A stretch of DNA of 64,000 bases. Source: Planctomycetota bacterium (lineage in GTDB: Bacteria > Planctomycetota > UBA1135 > GCA-002686595). This document shows positions 29,194-37,933 of this stretch, in pieces (position 1 is the stretch's first letter; every line of letters begins with the position of its first letter). Made by a program: the position numbers and the translations under genes. The notes under the pieces are model-generated. The model was given only the letters and a program-made list of their open reading frames with translations. It made no database searches and had not been told where the DNA came from. The stretch is taken from assembly GCA_016795325.1 (NCBI GenBank), contig JAEUHY010000024.1:1-64000 (forward strand), written 5' to 3'.

Positions 29194-30327
29194 ATGGCCC
29201 GCCCCCTTCGCTGGATCACTGTTGCGGCCGCGGCGTTGCTCGCCGCGGCTTGGTTTTGGCCTGTGGACACGACGCCCACGCACTCCCACGACCCGAGCGC
29301 GCACGCGGGCGGCCCGCTCGAGCGCGTCTCGGTGGCGTGGATCGGCCACAGCCTGATCAACGCGCGCGCGCCGAAGATCGAGGGCGCGCGCAACGCGATC
29401 GAGCTCGTCGGCGAGTTCGCACGCGCCCAGGGCCTCGCCTACGAAGCGTTCGACCACACGTTGTGGGGCACGAGTCTGTCGGTGCTCTGGCGCGGCGGAG
29501 CGCACGCGCGCGAGCGCTCGGCGCCGGAAATGCGGGCGCAGCGCGAGGCGCTGTTCGCGCGAAGCTCCCCGCCCGACGTGCTGGTGCTGACCGAAGGCGT
29601 GCCACTCGCAGGCTCGCTGCGTTTCGAGCATTCCGCGTACTACCTGCAGCAGTTCGCGCTCGCCGCGCTCGAGCGCAACCCCGACGCCCGCATCTACCTC
29701 TACGAGTGCTGGGCGAACTTCCAGGCGCTCGAGCGCAACAACTTCATCGGGCCGCCGAGCGTGTACGACTGGCGCGCGCAGCTCGCCGCCGACCGCCGCC
29801 TGTGGGACGAACTCGCCGATACCGCGGCCACGGTCCCGCTTCCGCCGCCCGGCTGGCGCTGGCGCTTCGAGCGCTGGTTCGGATCGGCCGCTCCGCTGCG
29901 CACACCGAGCGCGCCGATCTTCCTCGTGCCGATCGGTTCGGTGTTCCGGCGCCTGGCGCTGACGCCGCCGGCGCGGCGCATTCAGTTCCGCGGCCGCCCG
30001 CTCGAACTCAGCGACCTGTTCACCAATCCCTACCTCGCGTGGCCGAGCGAATGGCCGCTCGCCGCGCCGCTCTCGCGCGCCGAAGAGGACAAGCGCCTCG
30101 CCACGTTGCCGCGCCGCGAAGCCGCCGACGCGCCCGACGACATCCACCCCAGCGACCTGGGCGTGTACATCGCGAGCCTGACGAGCTTCGCCACGCTCTA
30201 CCGGCGCTCGCCGGTCGGCCTGCCGAGCCACGTCGACGGCCTCGCCGAAGCGGATGCGCGCGCGCTGCAGGAGTTGGTGTGGGAACTCGTGCGCAGCGAT
30301 CCGCGCAGCGGCGTGCGCGCAGACTGA
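29194..30327 (+). CDS. SGNH-hydrolase-like secreted or anchored protein (paralogue 1)
   Basis: ATG 29194 (MARPLRWITV) is preferred to the GTG at 29182. The N-terminus has a hydrophobic signal or anchor. Block I is VAWIGHSLIN, in place of GDS; the family's C-terminal catalytic dyad block is DDIHPSDLGVYIA. Between them are VLVLTEGVPLA and ARIYLYECW. All of these, and the closing LYRRSPVGLP, align with the protein at 53617-54714, so the two are paralogues about 24 kb apart. An esterase or acetylesterase role is possible but unproven. It converges with the sigma factor gene (16-bp gap). Confidence 0.7.
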   Translation: MARPLRWITVAAAALLAAAWFWPVDTTPTHSHDPSAHAGGPLERVSVAWIGHSLINARAPKIEGARNAIELVGEFARAQGLAYEAFDHTLWGTSLSVLWRGGAHARERSAPEMRAQREALFARSSPPDVLVLTEGVPLAGSLRFEHSAYYLQQFALAALERNPDARIYLYECWANFQALERNNFIGPPSVYDWRAQLAADRRLWDELADTAATVPLPPPGWRWRFERWFGSAAPLRTPSAPIFLVPIGSVFRRLALTPPARRIQFRGRPLELSDLFTNPYLAWPSEWPLAAPLSRAEEDKRLATLPRREAADAPDDIHPSDLGVYIASLTSFATLYRRSPVGLPSHVDGLAEADARALQELVWELVRSDPRSGVRAD

Positions 30328-30343
30328 CGGCGCGCCGCGGCGT

Positions 30344-31081
30344 TCAGTCGGACTGGCTCGGGTTGCCGAGCGCTTCGATCAAGGCGCGCAGCTCGTCCTC
30401 GAGGTCGCGTTCCTCGCCCACCGTCTCGGCGATCTCCTCGCGCAGGCAGTCGCGGAACGAGTTGCGCATGCGGTGAAGCGCGACCTTCACGGCGCCTTCG
30501 GTCATGCCCAGCTGCGCGCCCATCGTGCGGCGCGAGGTGTCGTCCTCGGGCGACACGAGCGCCGGCTTGAGCACCTCGTACAAGCGCGCTTTGCCGCGCC
30601 CCGCGTAGATCGCCTCGACGCGCTTGAGCGCGCGCTCGAGCACCGCAAGCGCCCAGTTGCGCTCGTACTCCATCTCGGGCGTGAGGCGGCTCACCGGCTC
30701 GCGCTTGAAGCGTTCGTCGGCGAACTCGAAGTCCAGCGACAAGACCGCACGTCCACCGCCGCGCTTCTGAGCCGTGACGCGGTCCCACTCGTTGGCGAGG
30801 AAGTTCTTCAGCGAGCCGAGCAGGAAAGCGCGGAAGCGGCCGCGCTGCGGATCGGCGACGCCGACCACGTTCTTCTCGAGCAAGCGCGTGAAGAAGGCCT
30901 GCGTCAGGTCCTGCGCGTCGTCGGCCGAGTGTCCGCGGCGGCGCACGTACGCGTACAGCGGGTACCAGTACGTGCTGATCAGCTCGGAGAGCGCCGCCTT
31001 GGTCTTCTCGCCCTCGTTGCGCCCGGCCTGGAGCACGACGCTCCAGCGCGTCGTCAGGAACGGAGTTTCACCGGCGGCCAT
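30344..31081 (-). CDS. ECF-type sigma factor (planctomycete TTRWSVV group)
   Basis: With the ATG at 31081 the 245-residue protein opens MAAGETPFLTTRWSVVL, the usual start of this group; ATG 31093 is an alternative. Region 2 (about residues 40-100) contains YVRRRGHSADDAQDLTQAFF and GRFRAFLLGSLKNFLANE. Region 4 (about 185-225) contains TMGAQLGMTEGAVKVALHRMR. A Leu/Glu-rich tail follows. No anti-sigma gene is adjacent. It lies 110 bp downstream of the candidate selenoprotein gene on the same strand, so co-transcription is possible. Confidence 0.87.
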   Translation of the reverse strand: MAAGETPFLTTRWSVVLQAGRNEGEKTKAALSELISTYWYPLYAYVRRRGHSADDAQDLTQAFFTRLLEKNVVGVADPQRGRFRAFLLGSLKNFLANEWDRVTAQKRGGGRAVLSLDFEFADERFKREPVSRLTPEMEYERNWALAVLERALKRVEAIYAGRGKARLYEVLKPALVSPEDDTSRRTMGAQLGMTEGAVKVALHRMRNSFRDCLREEIAETVGEERDLEDELRALIEALGNPSQSD

Positions 31082-31191
31082 GCGACGGGCCATCGTAGGC
31101 GGCGCGCACGCGCTTTGCCAAAACACCGGCGCCGCCCGCGCGTCGGCCACAGGGCTCGTCACGCGGGCGGCGCTCGACGCGAACCAGCCGT

Positions 31192-32445
31192 TCAGCCCTG
31201 CGCGGGCCGCTTCTCCGGCGCCTTCTCAGCAGGCTTCTCCGCGGGTTTCGCCCCCGGCTTCTGCTTCGCTTCTTCGATGAGCTTGAGCACCGCCTCCTCC
31301 ATCGCGTGGTCGCGCAGGTCGCGGAAACGGATGCGGCCCTCGGCGTCGAGGATGTAGATCGTCGGCCAACCACTGACGTTCCACTTCGTCGGCCACGGGC
31401 CGGAGGTGTCCAGCTCGATGGCGTTGCGCCAAGTGATGCCTTGCTCCTTGAAGAGCTTCTTGCAGTACTCGCTCGTCCGCTTGCGCCGCTCCTCGGGAGA
31501 GAGGTTTTCGGGCAAGTCACTCGGGCTATCGCTGTTGATGCCGAGCAGGGCGAAGGGTTCGTTCTTCAGGCGCTCCACGAGCTCCTTTTCGTGCGGCAAC
31601 ATCGCACGGCAAGGACCTCACCAGTAGCCCCAGAAGTCGACCACCGTGACCTTGCCCCGGAAGTCGGAGAGCTTGAACTTCACGCCGTCGACGTCGATGC
31701 CCTCCATGTCGGGCGCGATCATCCCGATCTGCAGGTGGTCGAGTTCGAACAGCATGCCTTCCGCCATCTGCGCGTAGCTGCGGTCGCCGCGCGAGCCCTT
31801 CACGTCGGCGAACTTCTCGTTCAGCTCGACGAACAGCGTGCGGGCGCGCTTCTTGGCGGCCTCGTCAACGCCTTCCATCAACTTGGCGCCGAGCGCAAAC
31901 GTGGCCGCAGCCTTCACGCCGCGGTGCGGAGACTTCGCACGCAAGGCTTCGAGCAGCGCGAGGACCTTGTCGTCTGGAACGCCCCACGCGTAGCGCAGGT
32001 TCGCAGCGATCTCCTGCATGGCCGGCGACTCGACGTATTCGACGAGCGCTTCGAGCGCACGCCGCGCCGGTTCCTGATCCTCGGTCATCGGAACGACTTC
32101 GAGCACCATCGCCCACGCCTCGACGGCGGCGTCACTGCCCTTGGCCTTGACGGCGAAGGCCTCGAAGCGCGGCAGGAACTTCGGGCCGCACTGGCCGTCC
32201 ATCCAGAAGCGCCGGTACTCCTCCTGCTGTTCGGGCGTGGCCTTGTCGAAGTCGAACTTTGCGTAGCGTTCGCGGAAGGTCTCGAGGAACTGCTCCTGGG
32301 CAGCTTCGTACTCCTCCCTGAGCGCGCGCCACTGCGCGGCGAAGTCGGCGGCCTGGGCGGAAAGCGGTGGCGCTGAGGTGGGCGGTGCGCCCGGCGCGCC
32401 GAGCGCCAGGAGCAACGACGCCGCAAACGGTTGGAACAGCGGCAT
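31192..32445 (-). CDS. Candidate selenoprotein: secreted TlpA/thioredoxin-like protein with in-frame UGA at the active site
   Basis: Read through the UGA at 31620-31618, the frame runs 417 residues from ATG 32445 (MPLFQPFAASLLLAL, a signal peptide) to 31192. Residues about 35-240 are a helical region. The TlpA/AhpC-type domain starts near 255 (FKLSDFRGKVTVVDFW). The UGA is residue 276 in WGYW-U-GPCRAMLPHE, exactly the first Cys of the thioredoxin motif WCGPCRxMxP. Downstream features of a working fold are intact: ALLGINSD, the cis-Pro strand GWPTIYILDAEGRIRF, and a Lys/Pro/Ala-rich tail. If UGA is read as selenocysteine the redox pair is Sec-Gly-Pro-Cys. Alternatives are a TGC-to-TGA sequencing error or mutation, or two separate ORFs. 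No Sec machinery is in the window. Confidence 0.75.
31584..31620 (-). promoter_or_regulatory. UGA codon and SECIS-like hairpin
   Basis: On the minus strand UGA (31620-31618) is followed by GGT and then a hairpin. Outer pairs CCTT/AAGG (31614-31611 with 31587-31584), a 2x2 internal loop, a 6-bp stem CGTGCG/CGCACG (31608-31603 with 31595-31590), and the loop ATGTTGC. The apical loop starts 15 nt after UGA. Bacterial SECIS elements sit in this position, usually 16-37 nt away with a G at the start of the loop, so this is slightly short and not a perfect consensus match. Confidence 0.5.
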
Positions 32446-32932
32446 GGCGATGTGGTTGGGGTAAGGTGACCGCCGGTCGCTGCGGCGCACGGGGACGTCC
32501 CGCGGCGTGGCGACCGGCCTGCGACGAGTCTCGACTCGCCCGGCGCCGGACGCCAGACGCGCGCCAACACTTCGCGGCTGGCGCCGTACCGCGCGCGCGA
32601 AAGCGGGCGTACGTCTCGTTCCCGCACCGTCCCACTGGCTGAGCGCCGCCGAGTCCCCCCGCGGGTGGCCCGGCGCGCTTGTCCGGTCTGCGCGGCGCGA
32701 GTACAAGATTCGCCCCTTTTTCGTGCGCGGACCCGCGCTCGCCGGACGGTGCTCCCAACCCGTCCGAGCGCTCGCCGACCCGAGCTCCGGCGCGCGAACG
32801 GCCCGTTCCTCCTGGTGTGCGACCGGGAACGCGGCCCGCTTCGTCTGCGCACACTACGTTGGACAGTTCGCTTCCCCCTCCGGCCCGCGCCGGATCCCAC
32901 CGCACCACCAGCACCCCGTCGAGAACCCATCC
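32446..32932. other. Divergent intergenic region between the TlpA-like gene and the ABC operon
   Basis: No gene is supported in these 487 bases. They hold the promoters of the candidate selenoprotein gene (-) and of the Gld-like operon (+). A structured inverted repeat lies at 32472-32518. The rest is G/C-rich with one CCCCTTTTT tract at about 32715; I see no riboswitch or small RNA that I recognise. Confidence 0.5.
32472..32518. repeat. Nested inverted repeat in the 5' leader of the TlpA-like gene
   Basis: GCCGGTCGC (32472-32480) is the exact reverse complement of 32510-32518. Between them lies the palindrome GGGACGTCCC (32492-32501). On the minus strand the structure ends 27 nt before the ATG at 32445, so it would fold in the leader of that mRNA or act as an operator. 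Confidence 0.6.
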
Positions 32933-33877
32933 ATGGGCGCGATGATCGAGATTCAGAATCTGGAGAAGCGCTTCGGCGACATCACGGCCGTCGCCGGCGT
33001 GAACTTCAGCGTCGAGCGCGGCGAAGTGCTCGGCTTCCTGGGCCCCAACGGCGCCGGCAAGTCGACCACGATGAAGATGCTCACCGGCTTCCTGACGCCG
33101 ACGTCGGGAACCGCGCGCATCGGCGGCCACGACATCACGGCCGATCCGATCGCGGCCAAGCGGCTGCTGGGCTACCTGCCGGAAGGCGCGCCGCTGTATC
33201 CGGACATGACGCCGGAGAGCTTCCTCCTGTTCATCGCCGGCATCCGCGGTTTCTCGGGTGAAGAGGCGCGCCGCCGCGTCGCCGACGTGGTCGCCAAGGT
33301 CTCGCTGCAAGGCGTGCTGCGCCAGCCGATCGACACGCTGTCGAAGGGCTTCAAGCGCCGCGTCGGCCTCGCGCAGGCGATCCTGCACGACCCGCAGGTG
33401 CTGGTGCTCGACGAGCCCACCGATGGCCTCGACCCCAACCAGAAGCACGAGGTGCGCGCGCTGATCCGCTCGATGCAGAAGGACAAGGTGATCATCCTCT
33501 CGACGCACATCCTCGAGGAGGTCGAGGCGCTGTGCTCGCGCGTGATCATCATCGCCAAGGGCCGCGTGGTGATCGACTGCAAGCCGGCGCAGCTCGCGGC
33601 CAAGTCGAAGTGGCACAACGCCGTGCGCGTGAACGTCGAACGCGACGACGCGCAGCGCGTGCGCGCCAGCCTCGGCCAACTCGGCTCGAGCACGATCGAA
33701 GAACTCGAGAGCGCCAACGGTTGCGCCTCGTATCTGGTCTCGACCGCCGACCGCCGCCCGCTGATCGCCGAGATCAGCCAGCGCGCGCAGAGCGAGAAGT
33801 GGAAGCTCGACGGACTGCACGTCGAACACGGCCGCCTCGACGAAGTGTTCCGCGAACTGACCACCGCCAAGAACTGA
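32933..33877 (+). CDS. ABC transporter ATP-binding protein, GldA-like
   Basis: The first of four genes of an ABC-2 type exporter operon. The 314-residue protein (ATG 32933; ATG 32942 is equally possible) has Walker A GPNGAGKST, the Q-loop region YLPEGAPLYPDMT, a signature with the altered form LSKGFKRRVGLAQAI, Walker B VLVLDEPTDGLDP and the switch histidine in STHILEEVEAL. A C-terminal extension of about 90 residues follows, as in GldA and NodI/Nos-type ATPases. It powers the permease encoded next. In Bacteroidota the related GldAFG is tied to gliding; in planctomycetes the cargo is not known. Confidence 0.93.
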   Translation: MGAMIEIQNLEKRFGDITAVAGVNFSVERGEVLGFLGPNGAGKSTTMKMLTGFLTPTSGTARIGGHDITADPIAAKRLLGYLPEGAPLYPDMTPESFLLFIAGIRGFSGEEARRRVADVVAKVSLQGVLRQPIDTLSKGFKRRVGLAQAILHDPQVLVLDEPTDGLDPNQKHEVRALIRSMQKDKVIILSTHILEEVEALCSRVIIIAKGRVVIDCKPAQLAAKSKWHNAVRVNVERDDAQRVRASLGQLGSSTIEELESANGCASYLVSTADRRPLIAEISQRAQSEKWKLDGLHVEHGRLDEVFRELTTAKN

Positions 33878-33901
33878 CGCCTCGCTGCCCACCAAGAAGC
33901 C

Positions 33902-34642
33902 ATGCGCAACACGATCGTCCTCTTCAAGCGCGAGCTGGCGGCGTACTTCACGACGCCCGTCGCCTACGTCTTCATCTGCATCTTCCTGCTCCTGTGCGGG
34001 ATCATGACCTTCGCCCTGGGCGGCTTCTACGAGCGCGGCGAAGCCTCGCTGGGCACCTCGTTCTTCGAGTACCACTCGATCCTCTACATCCTGCTCATCC
34101 CGGCCATCGCCATGCGCCTGTGGGCCGAGGAGCGCAAGCAGGGCACGATCGAGCTGCTCATGACGCTGCCGGTCACGCTGCCGCAGCTCGTCATCGCGAA
34201 GTTCGTCGCCTCGTGGGTGTTTGCGGGCATCGCGCTCGCGCTGACCTTCCCGCTGTGGATCACGGTCAACTTCCTCGGCGAGCCCGACAACGGCGTGATC
34301 CTGGCCAGCTACGTGGGCAGCTGGCTGATGGCCGGCGGCTACCTCGCCATGGGCGCGTGCATCTCGGCGACCACGAAGAACCAGGTCGTCGCGTTCGTGC
34401 TGAGCGTGATCGTGTGCCTGTCCTTCCTGATCACTGGCGTGCCGCAGGTCGGCGACGCCCTCGCGAGCGTGATCCCCTCCGACACGGTGGTCGACGCGCT
34501 GCGCTCGTTCAGCTTCATGTCGCACTTCAGCTCGCTGGCGCGCGGCGTCATCGACCTGCGCGACCTGGTGTTCTTCTTCTCCCTGATCGGCGTGTTCTTG
34601 TTCCTCAACGCGGTCGCCATCGAACTCAAGAAGGCTGACTGA
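33902..34642 (+). CDS. ABC-2 type permease, GldF-like
   Basis: The 246-residue integral membrane protein has six predicted spans, starting with YVFICIFLLLCGIMTFALGGF. It carries the family's conserved cytoplasmic block MRLWAEERKQGTIELLMTLP after the second span. It forms the membrane channel for the ATPase encoded 24 bp upstream and ends 26 bp before the GldG-like gene. Confidence 0.92.
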   Translation: MRNTIVLFKRELAAYFTTPVAYVFICIFLLLCGIMTFALGGFYERGEASLGTSFFEYHSILYILLIPAIAMRLWAEERKQGTIELLMTLPVTLPQLVIAKFVASWVFAGIALALTFPLWITVNFLGEPDNGVILASYVGSWLMAGGYLAMGACISATTKNQVVAFVLSVIVCLSFLITGVPQVGDALASVIPSDTVVDALRSFSFMSHFSSLARGVIDLRDLVFFFSLIGVFLFLNAVAIELKKAD

Positions 34643-34668
34643 AGCCCCGCCATCCGAGCCACAACGAC

Positions 34669-36561
34669 ATGAAGAACAAATTCCTGCTCTCGGTGGGCGG
34701 CGTGCTGATCGCGCTCGCCCTGCTCGTCGCGATCAACGTGCTCGCCGGCGTTTCGCTGGCCGGGTTCCGCATCGACCTGACCAAGAACAAGCTCTACACG
34801 CTCTCCGACGGCTCGAAGAACGTGCTCGCCAAGCTCGACGAGCCGATCACGCTGAAGTTCTTCCGCTCGAAGGAGCTGAGCGACAAGTACGTCGCCGCCT
34901 ACGCCAAGCGCGTCGAAGAGCTGTTGGTCGAGTACAAGACCCTCGCGGGCGGCAAGCTCACCCTCGAGGTGCTCGACCCCGAGCCGTTCTCGGAGACCGA
35001 GGACCAGTGCGTGAAGTACGGCATCCAGGCCGTGCCCGTGCCCGAAGGCGCGCTGTACTTCGGCCTCGCCGGATCGAACTCGCTCGGCGACGACAAGTCG
35101 ATCGCGTTCCTCGACCCGAGCAAGGAAGAGTTCCTCGAGTACGACGTGTCCAAGCTCGTGTACGGACTCTCGAACGCGGCCAAGCCCGTGCTCGGCGTGC
35201 TGAGCTCGCTGCCGATCGAAGGCGCCGGCGCGAACCCGTTCATGAAGAACGCGCCGCAGCCCTGGTACATCATGGACGCGATCCGCGAGCTCAACTACGA
35301 GACGCGCTCGATCCAACCCAACGTCGCGGAGATTCCCAGCGACGTCACGCTGCTGCTCGTCGTGCACCCCAAGGGCGTGTCCGACGCCACGCAGTACGCC
35401 ATCGACCAGTTCGTGCTGCGCGGCGGCAAGGCGATCGTGTTCGTCGATCCGTGGTGCGAAGCCGACGAGCCGCCGCAGGATCCGAACAATCCGCTGCAGG
35501 CGATGATGGCCCCGCGCTCGTCCGAGCTGAAGCGCCTGTTCGACGCCTGGGGCATCCAGTCGCCCACCGACAAGTTCGTCGGCGACCGCAAGAACGCGAC
35601 GACGGTCACGTACAGCAACAACGGCCGACCCGATCAGGCGTCCTACATCGCCTGGGTGCGCATTCCGCCCGAGTCGCTCGCCAAGGGCGAAGTGACGACG
35701 GCCGACATGGGCATGCCGCTGTTCTTCAAGCAGCCCGGTTTCGTCGAGCACAAGCAGGACGCGACCACGACCTTCGCGCCGCTGATCCAGACCTCCGACG
35801 ACTCGATGGAGGTCGAGAACAGCAAGATCCAGTTCCAGGCCAATCCCGGCGAGTTGCTCAAGAACTTCTTCCCCAGCGGCAAGCCGTACACGATCGCTGC
35901 GCGCCTGGGCGGCAAGGTCAAGTCGGCCTTCCCCGAGGGCAAGCCGGCGAGCCCCGACGGCGCGCCCGCGGAGGGCGGCGCGGCGCACCTCGCCGAATCG
36001 AGCGGCGAGATCAGCGTGGTGGTCGTGGCGGACGTCGACATGCTCACCGACGCCACGTGGGTGCAGGTGCAGAACCTCGGCGGCTTCCGCATTCCGCGCA
36101 AGCTGTCGGAGAACGGCACGTTCGTGATGAACACCCTGGACTACATGCAGGGTTCGACGGACTTGATCAGCCTGCGCGCGCGCGGCGGCTCGTCGTATCC
36201 GTTCCTCGTGGTCGAAGAGCTCAAGCGCGAGGCCGAACAGCGCTTCCGCGACGAAGAAGGCCGCCTGCTCGACGAGCGCCAACGCGTCGAGCGCGAGCTC
36301 AACGACCTGATCAGCAAGAAGGGCGACGCCAGCGAAGAAGTGCTGATGAGCGCCGAGGTGCAAGCCAAGGTCGAGGACCTGCGCGCGACGCTGATCGACA
36401 CGCAGAAGCGTCTGCGCGACGTGCGCTACAACCTCAACAAGGATGTGGAAGCCCTGGGTACGAAGCTCAAGTGGCTCAACATCGCGCTGATTCCGCTGCT
36501 CACGCTGGGCATGGCGTTGTTCGTCACCGTGTACCGCACCAACCGGCGCAAGAGCGCCTGA
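34669..36561 (+). CDS. GldG-family ABC auxiliary protein
   Basis: The 630-residue protein has an N-terminal membrane span (LLSVGGVLIALALLVAINVLAG), then the marker FRIDLTKNKLYTLSDGSKNVLAKL. A large extracytoplasmic ABC_transp_aux/IFT52-like region (about 40-520) includes LLLVVHPKGVSDATQYAIDQF and KAIVFVDPW. A coiled coil at about 525-595 contains EAEQRFRDEEGRLLDE. A final membrane span (IALIPLLTLGMALFVTVY) comes before a short basic tail. It works with the upstream ATPase and permease. The order A-F-G followed by DUF4340 is the usual one outside Bacteroidota. Confidence 0.92.
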   Translation: MKNKFLLSVGGVLIALALLVAINVLAGVSLAGFRIDLTKNKLYTLSDGSKNVLAKLDEPITLKFFRSKELSDKYVAAYAKRVEELLVEYKTLAGGKLTLEVLDPEPFSETEDQCVKYGIQAVPVPEGALYFGLAGSNSLGDDKSIAFLDPSKEEFLEYDVSKLVYGLSNAAKPVLGVLSSLPIEGAGANPFMKNAPQPWYIMDAIRELNYETRSIQPNVAEIPSDVTLLLVVHPKGVSDATQYAIDQFVLRGGKAIVFVDPWCEADEPPQDPNNPLQAMMAPRSSELKRLFDAWGIQSPTDKFVGDRKNATTVTYSNNGRPDQASYIAWVRIPPESLAKGEVTTADMGMPLFFKQPGFVEHKQDATTTFAPLIQTSDDSMEVENSKIQFQANPGELLKNFFPSGKPYTIAARLGGKVKSAFPEGKPASPDGAPAEGGAAHLAESSGEISVVVVADVDMLTDATWVQVQNLGGFRIPRKLSENGTFVMNTLDYMQGSTDLISLRARGGSSYPFLVVEELKREAEQRFRDEEGRLLDERQRVERELNDLISKKGDASEEVLMSAEVQAKVEDLRATLIDTQKRLRDVRYNLNKDVEALGTKLKWLNIALIPLLTLGMALFVTVYRTNRRKSA

Positions 36562-36598
36562 CGCGCTCCTCGCGCTCGAATCCGACCTCTACACAGCC

Positions 36599-37924
36599 AT
36601 GAACGCCAAGACGTTGATCGGTTTGGGAGTTGCGACCGCCGCCCTGTTCGCCGCGGCCGTCGTCGTGAACAACCAGAAGGAAGGCGCGCACTCGCCGACG
36701 CGCGAAGCCGGGAAGAAGCTCTTCCCGGAGCTGGCGAAGAACGTGAACGCAGTGGCCGCGCTCGAAGTGACGAGCAAGGACGGCGTGGTCAAGCTCGCCA
36801 AGAGCGGCGAGCGTTGGGGCGTCGCCGACAAGGGCGGCTATCCGGTCGACTTCGACAAGGTGAAGCAGATCGTGGTGGCCGTGTCGGAGTTCGAGATCCT
36901 CACGGAACTCTCGAAGAATCCGGCCAACTACAAGAAGCTCGGCGTGCTGGCGCCGGACGCGGAGGGCTCGGAGTCCAAGCGCCTCACGCTCAAGGACGCG
37001 AGCGGCGCGGTGCTCGCCGACGTGATCATCGGCAACAACAAGAGTTCGCAGGGCTTCGGCGGCAAGCCGTCGCTGTTCGTGCGTTCGGCGAGCAGCGAGC
37101 AACCCTACGAAGTCAGCGGCACGGTCAACCTGTTCGGCGACGCGTCGACCTGGATGAAGCGCGAGATCGCCAAGCTCGAAGCCAACCGCGTGAAGAGCGT
37201 CGTGATCTCGCACCCCGACGGCGCGCGGCTGGCGATCGCCAAGGCGAGCGCCGAGGAAACCAACTACACCGTCGAGGACCTGCCCGCGGGCGAGGAGTTG
37301 ATGTGGGACGGCGCCGCCAACGGGATCGCGGGCGCGCTGCAGTACCTCTCGCTCGAGGACGTGAAGCCCGCGGCCGAGATGACGCTCGAGAACCCGACCG
37401 TGGCCGAGTTCACGACCTTCGACGGAATGCGCGTGAGCGTGCGCACCACGGAAGCCGACGGCAAGACGTGGATGAGCGTGGCCGCTGCGTTCGACGAGTC
37501 GCTGCGCGTGGAGCCCGCGGGCCCGGCCCCGGCGCCCGAGGGAGCCGAGGGTGAAGCGCCGCCGACGCCGGCGAGCACGCTCAAGTCCGTCGAAGACGTG
37601 CGCAAGGAAGTCGACGAGCTCAACGCGCAGCTCTCGAAGTGGGTCTACGCGGTGCCGGGCTACAACGGCTCGAACTTCCGCAAGCGCATGCCCGACTTGC
37701 TGAAGAAGAAGGAGACCGCGGGCGCAGACGGAGCGGTGCTGGATGGCGCTGCTCTCGACGGGGCAGCAACGCCGCAAACGCCCGTCGTTCCGCCCGCGAC
37801 CGAGCCGACGCAGCCGAGCACGCCGCCGGCGGATGGCGGCGGCGCCGGAGATGGCCAAGCGCAGGGAGGCGATTCCGCACCGGCCACCCCCGCGACCACC
37901 CCGCCGACCGGCGGCGGGCGCTGA
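36599..37924 (+). CDS. DUF4340-domain protein of the Gld-like exporter operon
   Basis: The 441-residue protein has an N-terminal signal anchor (LIGLGVATAALFAAAVVVNN) and DUF4340 repeats: VAALEVTSKDGVVKLAKSGERWGV near 50-80 and KLGVLAPDAEGSESKRLTLKD near 110-140. The C-terminal 70 residues are a Pro/Thr/Ala-rich low-complexity tail containing repeated DGA and TPP units. DUF4340 proteins regularly follow GldG-like genes and are presumed extracytoplasmic partners of the exporter. It ends the operon and converges with the DNA methylase gene 9 bp away. Confidence 0.9.
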   Translation: MNAKTLIGLGVATAALFAAAVVVNNQKEGAHSPTREAGKKLFPELAKNVNAVAALEVTSKDGVVKLAKSGERWGVADKGGYPVDFDKVKQIVVAVSEFEILTELSKNPANYKKLGVLAPDAEGSESKRLTLKDASGAVLADVIIGNNKSSQGFGGKPSLFVRSASSEQPYEVSGTVNLFGDASTWMKREIAKLEANRVKSVVISHPDGARLAIAKASAEETNYTVEDLPAGEELMWDGAANGIAGALQYLSLEDVKPAAEMTLENPTVAEFTTFDGMRVSVRTTEADGKTWMSVAAAFDESLRVEPAGPAPAPEGAEGEAPPTPASTLKSVEDVRKEVDELNAQLSKWVYAVPGYNGSNFRKRMPDLLKKKETAGADGAVLDGAALDGAATPQTPVVPPATEPTQPSTPPADGGGAGDGQAQGGDSAPATPATTPPTGGGR

Positions 37925-37933
37925 CCGCGCTCG

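Noticed and set aside
31192..31602. A separate small gene starting at the ATG at 31602
   Set aside because: That Met lies inside the thioredoxin motif, just after U-G-P-C-R-A. A protein starting there would lack the strand and active site, so read-through of the UGA is the better reading.
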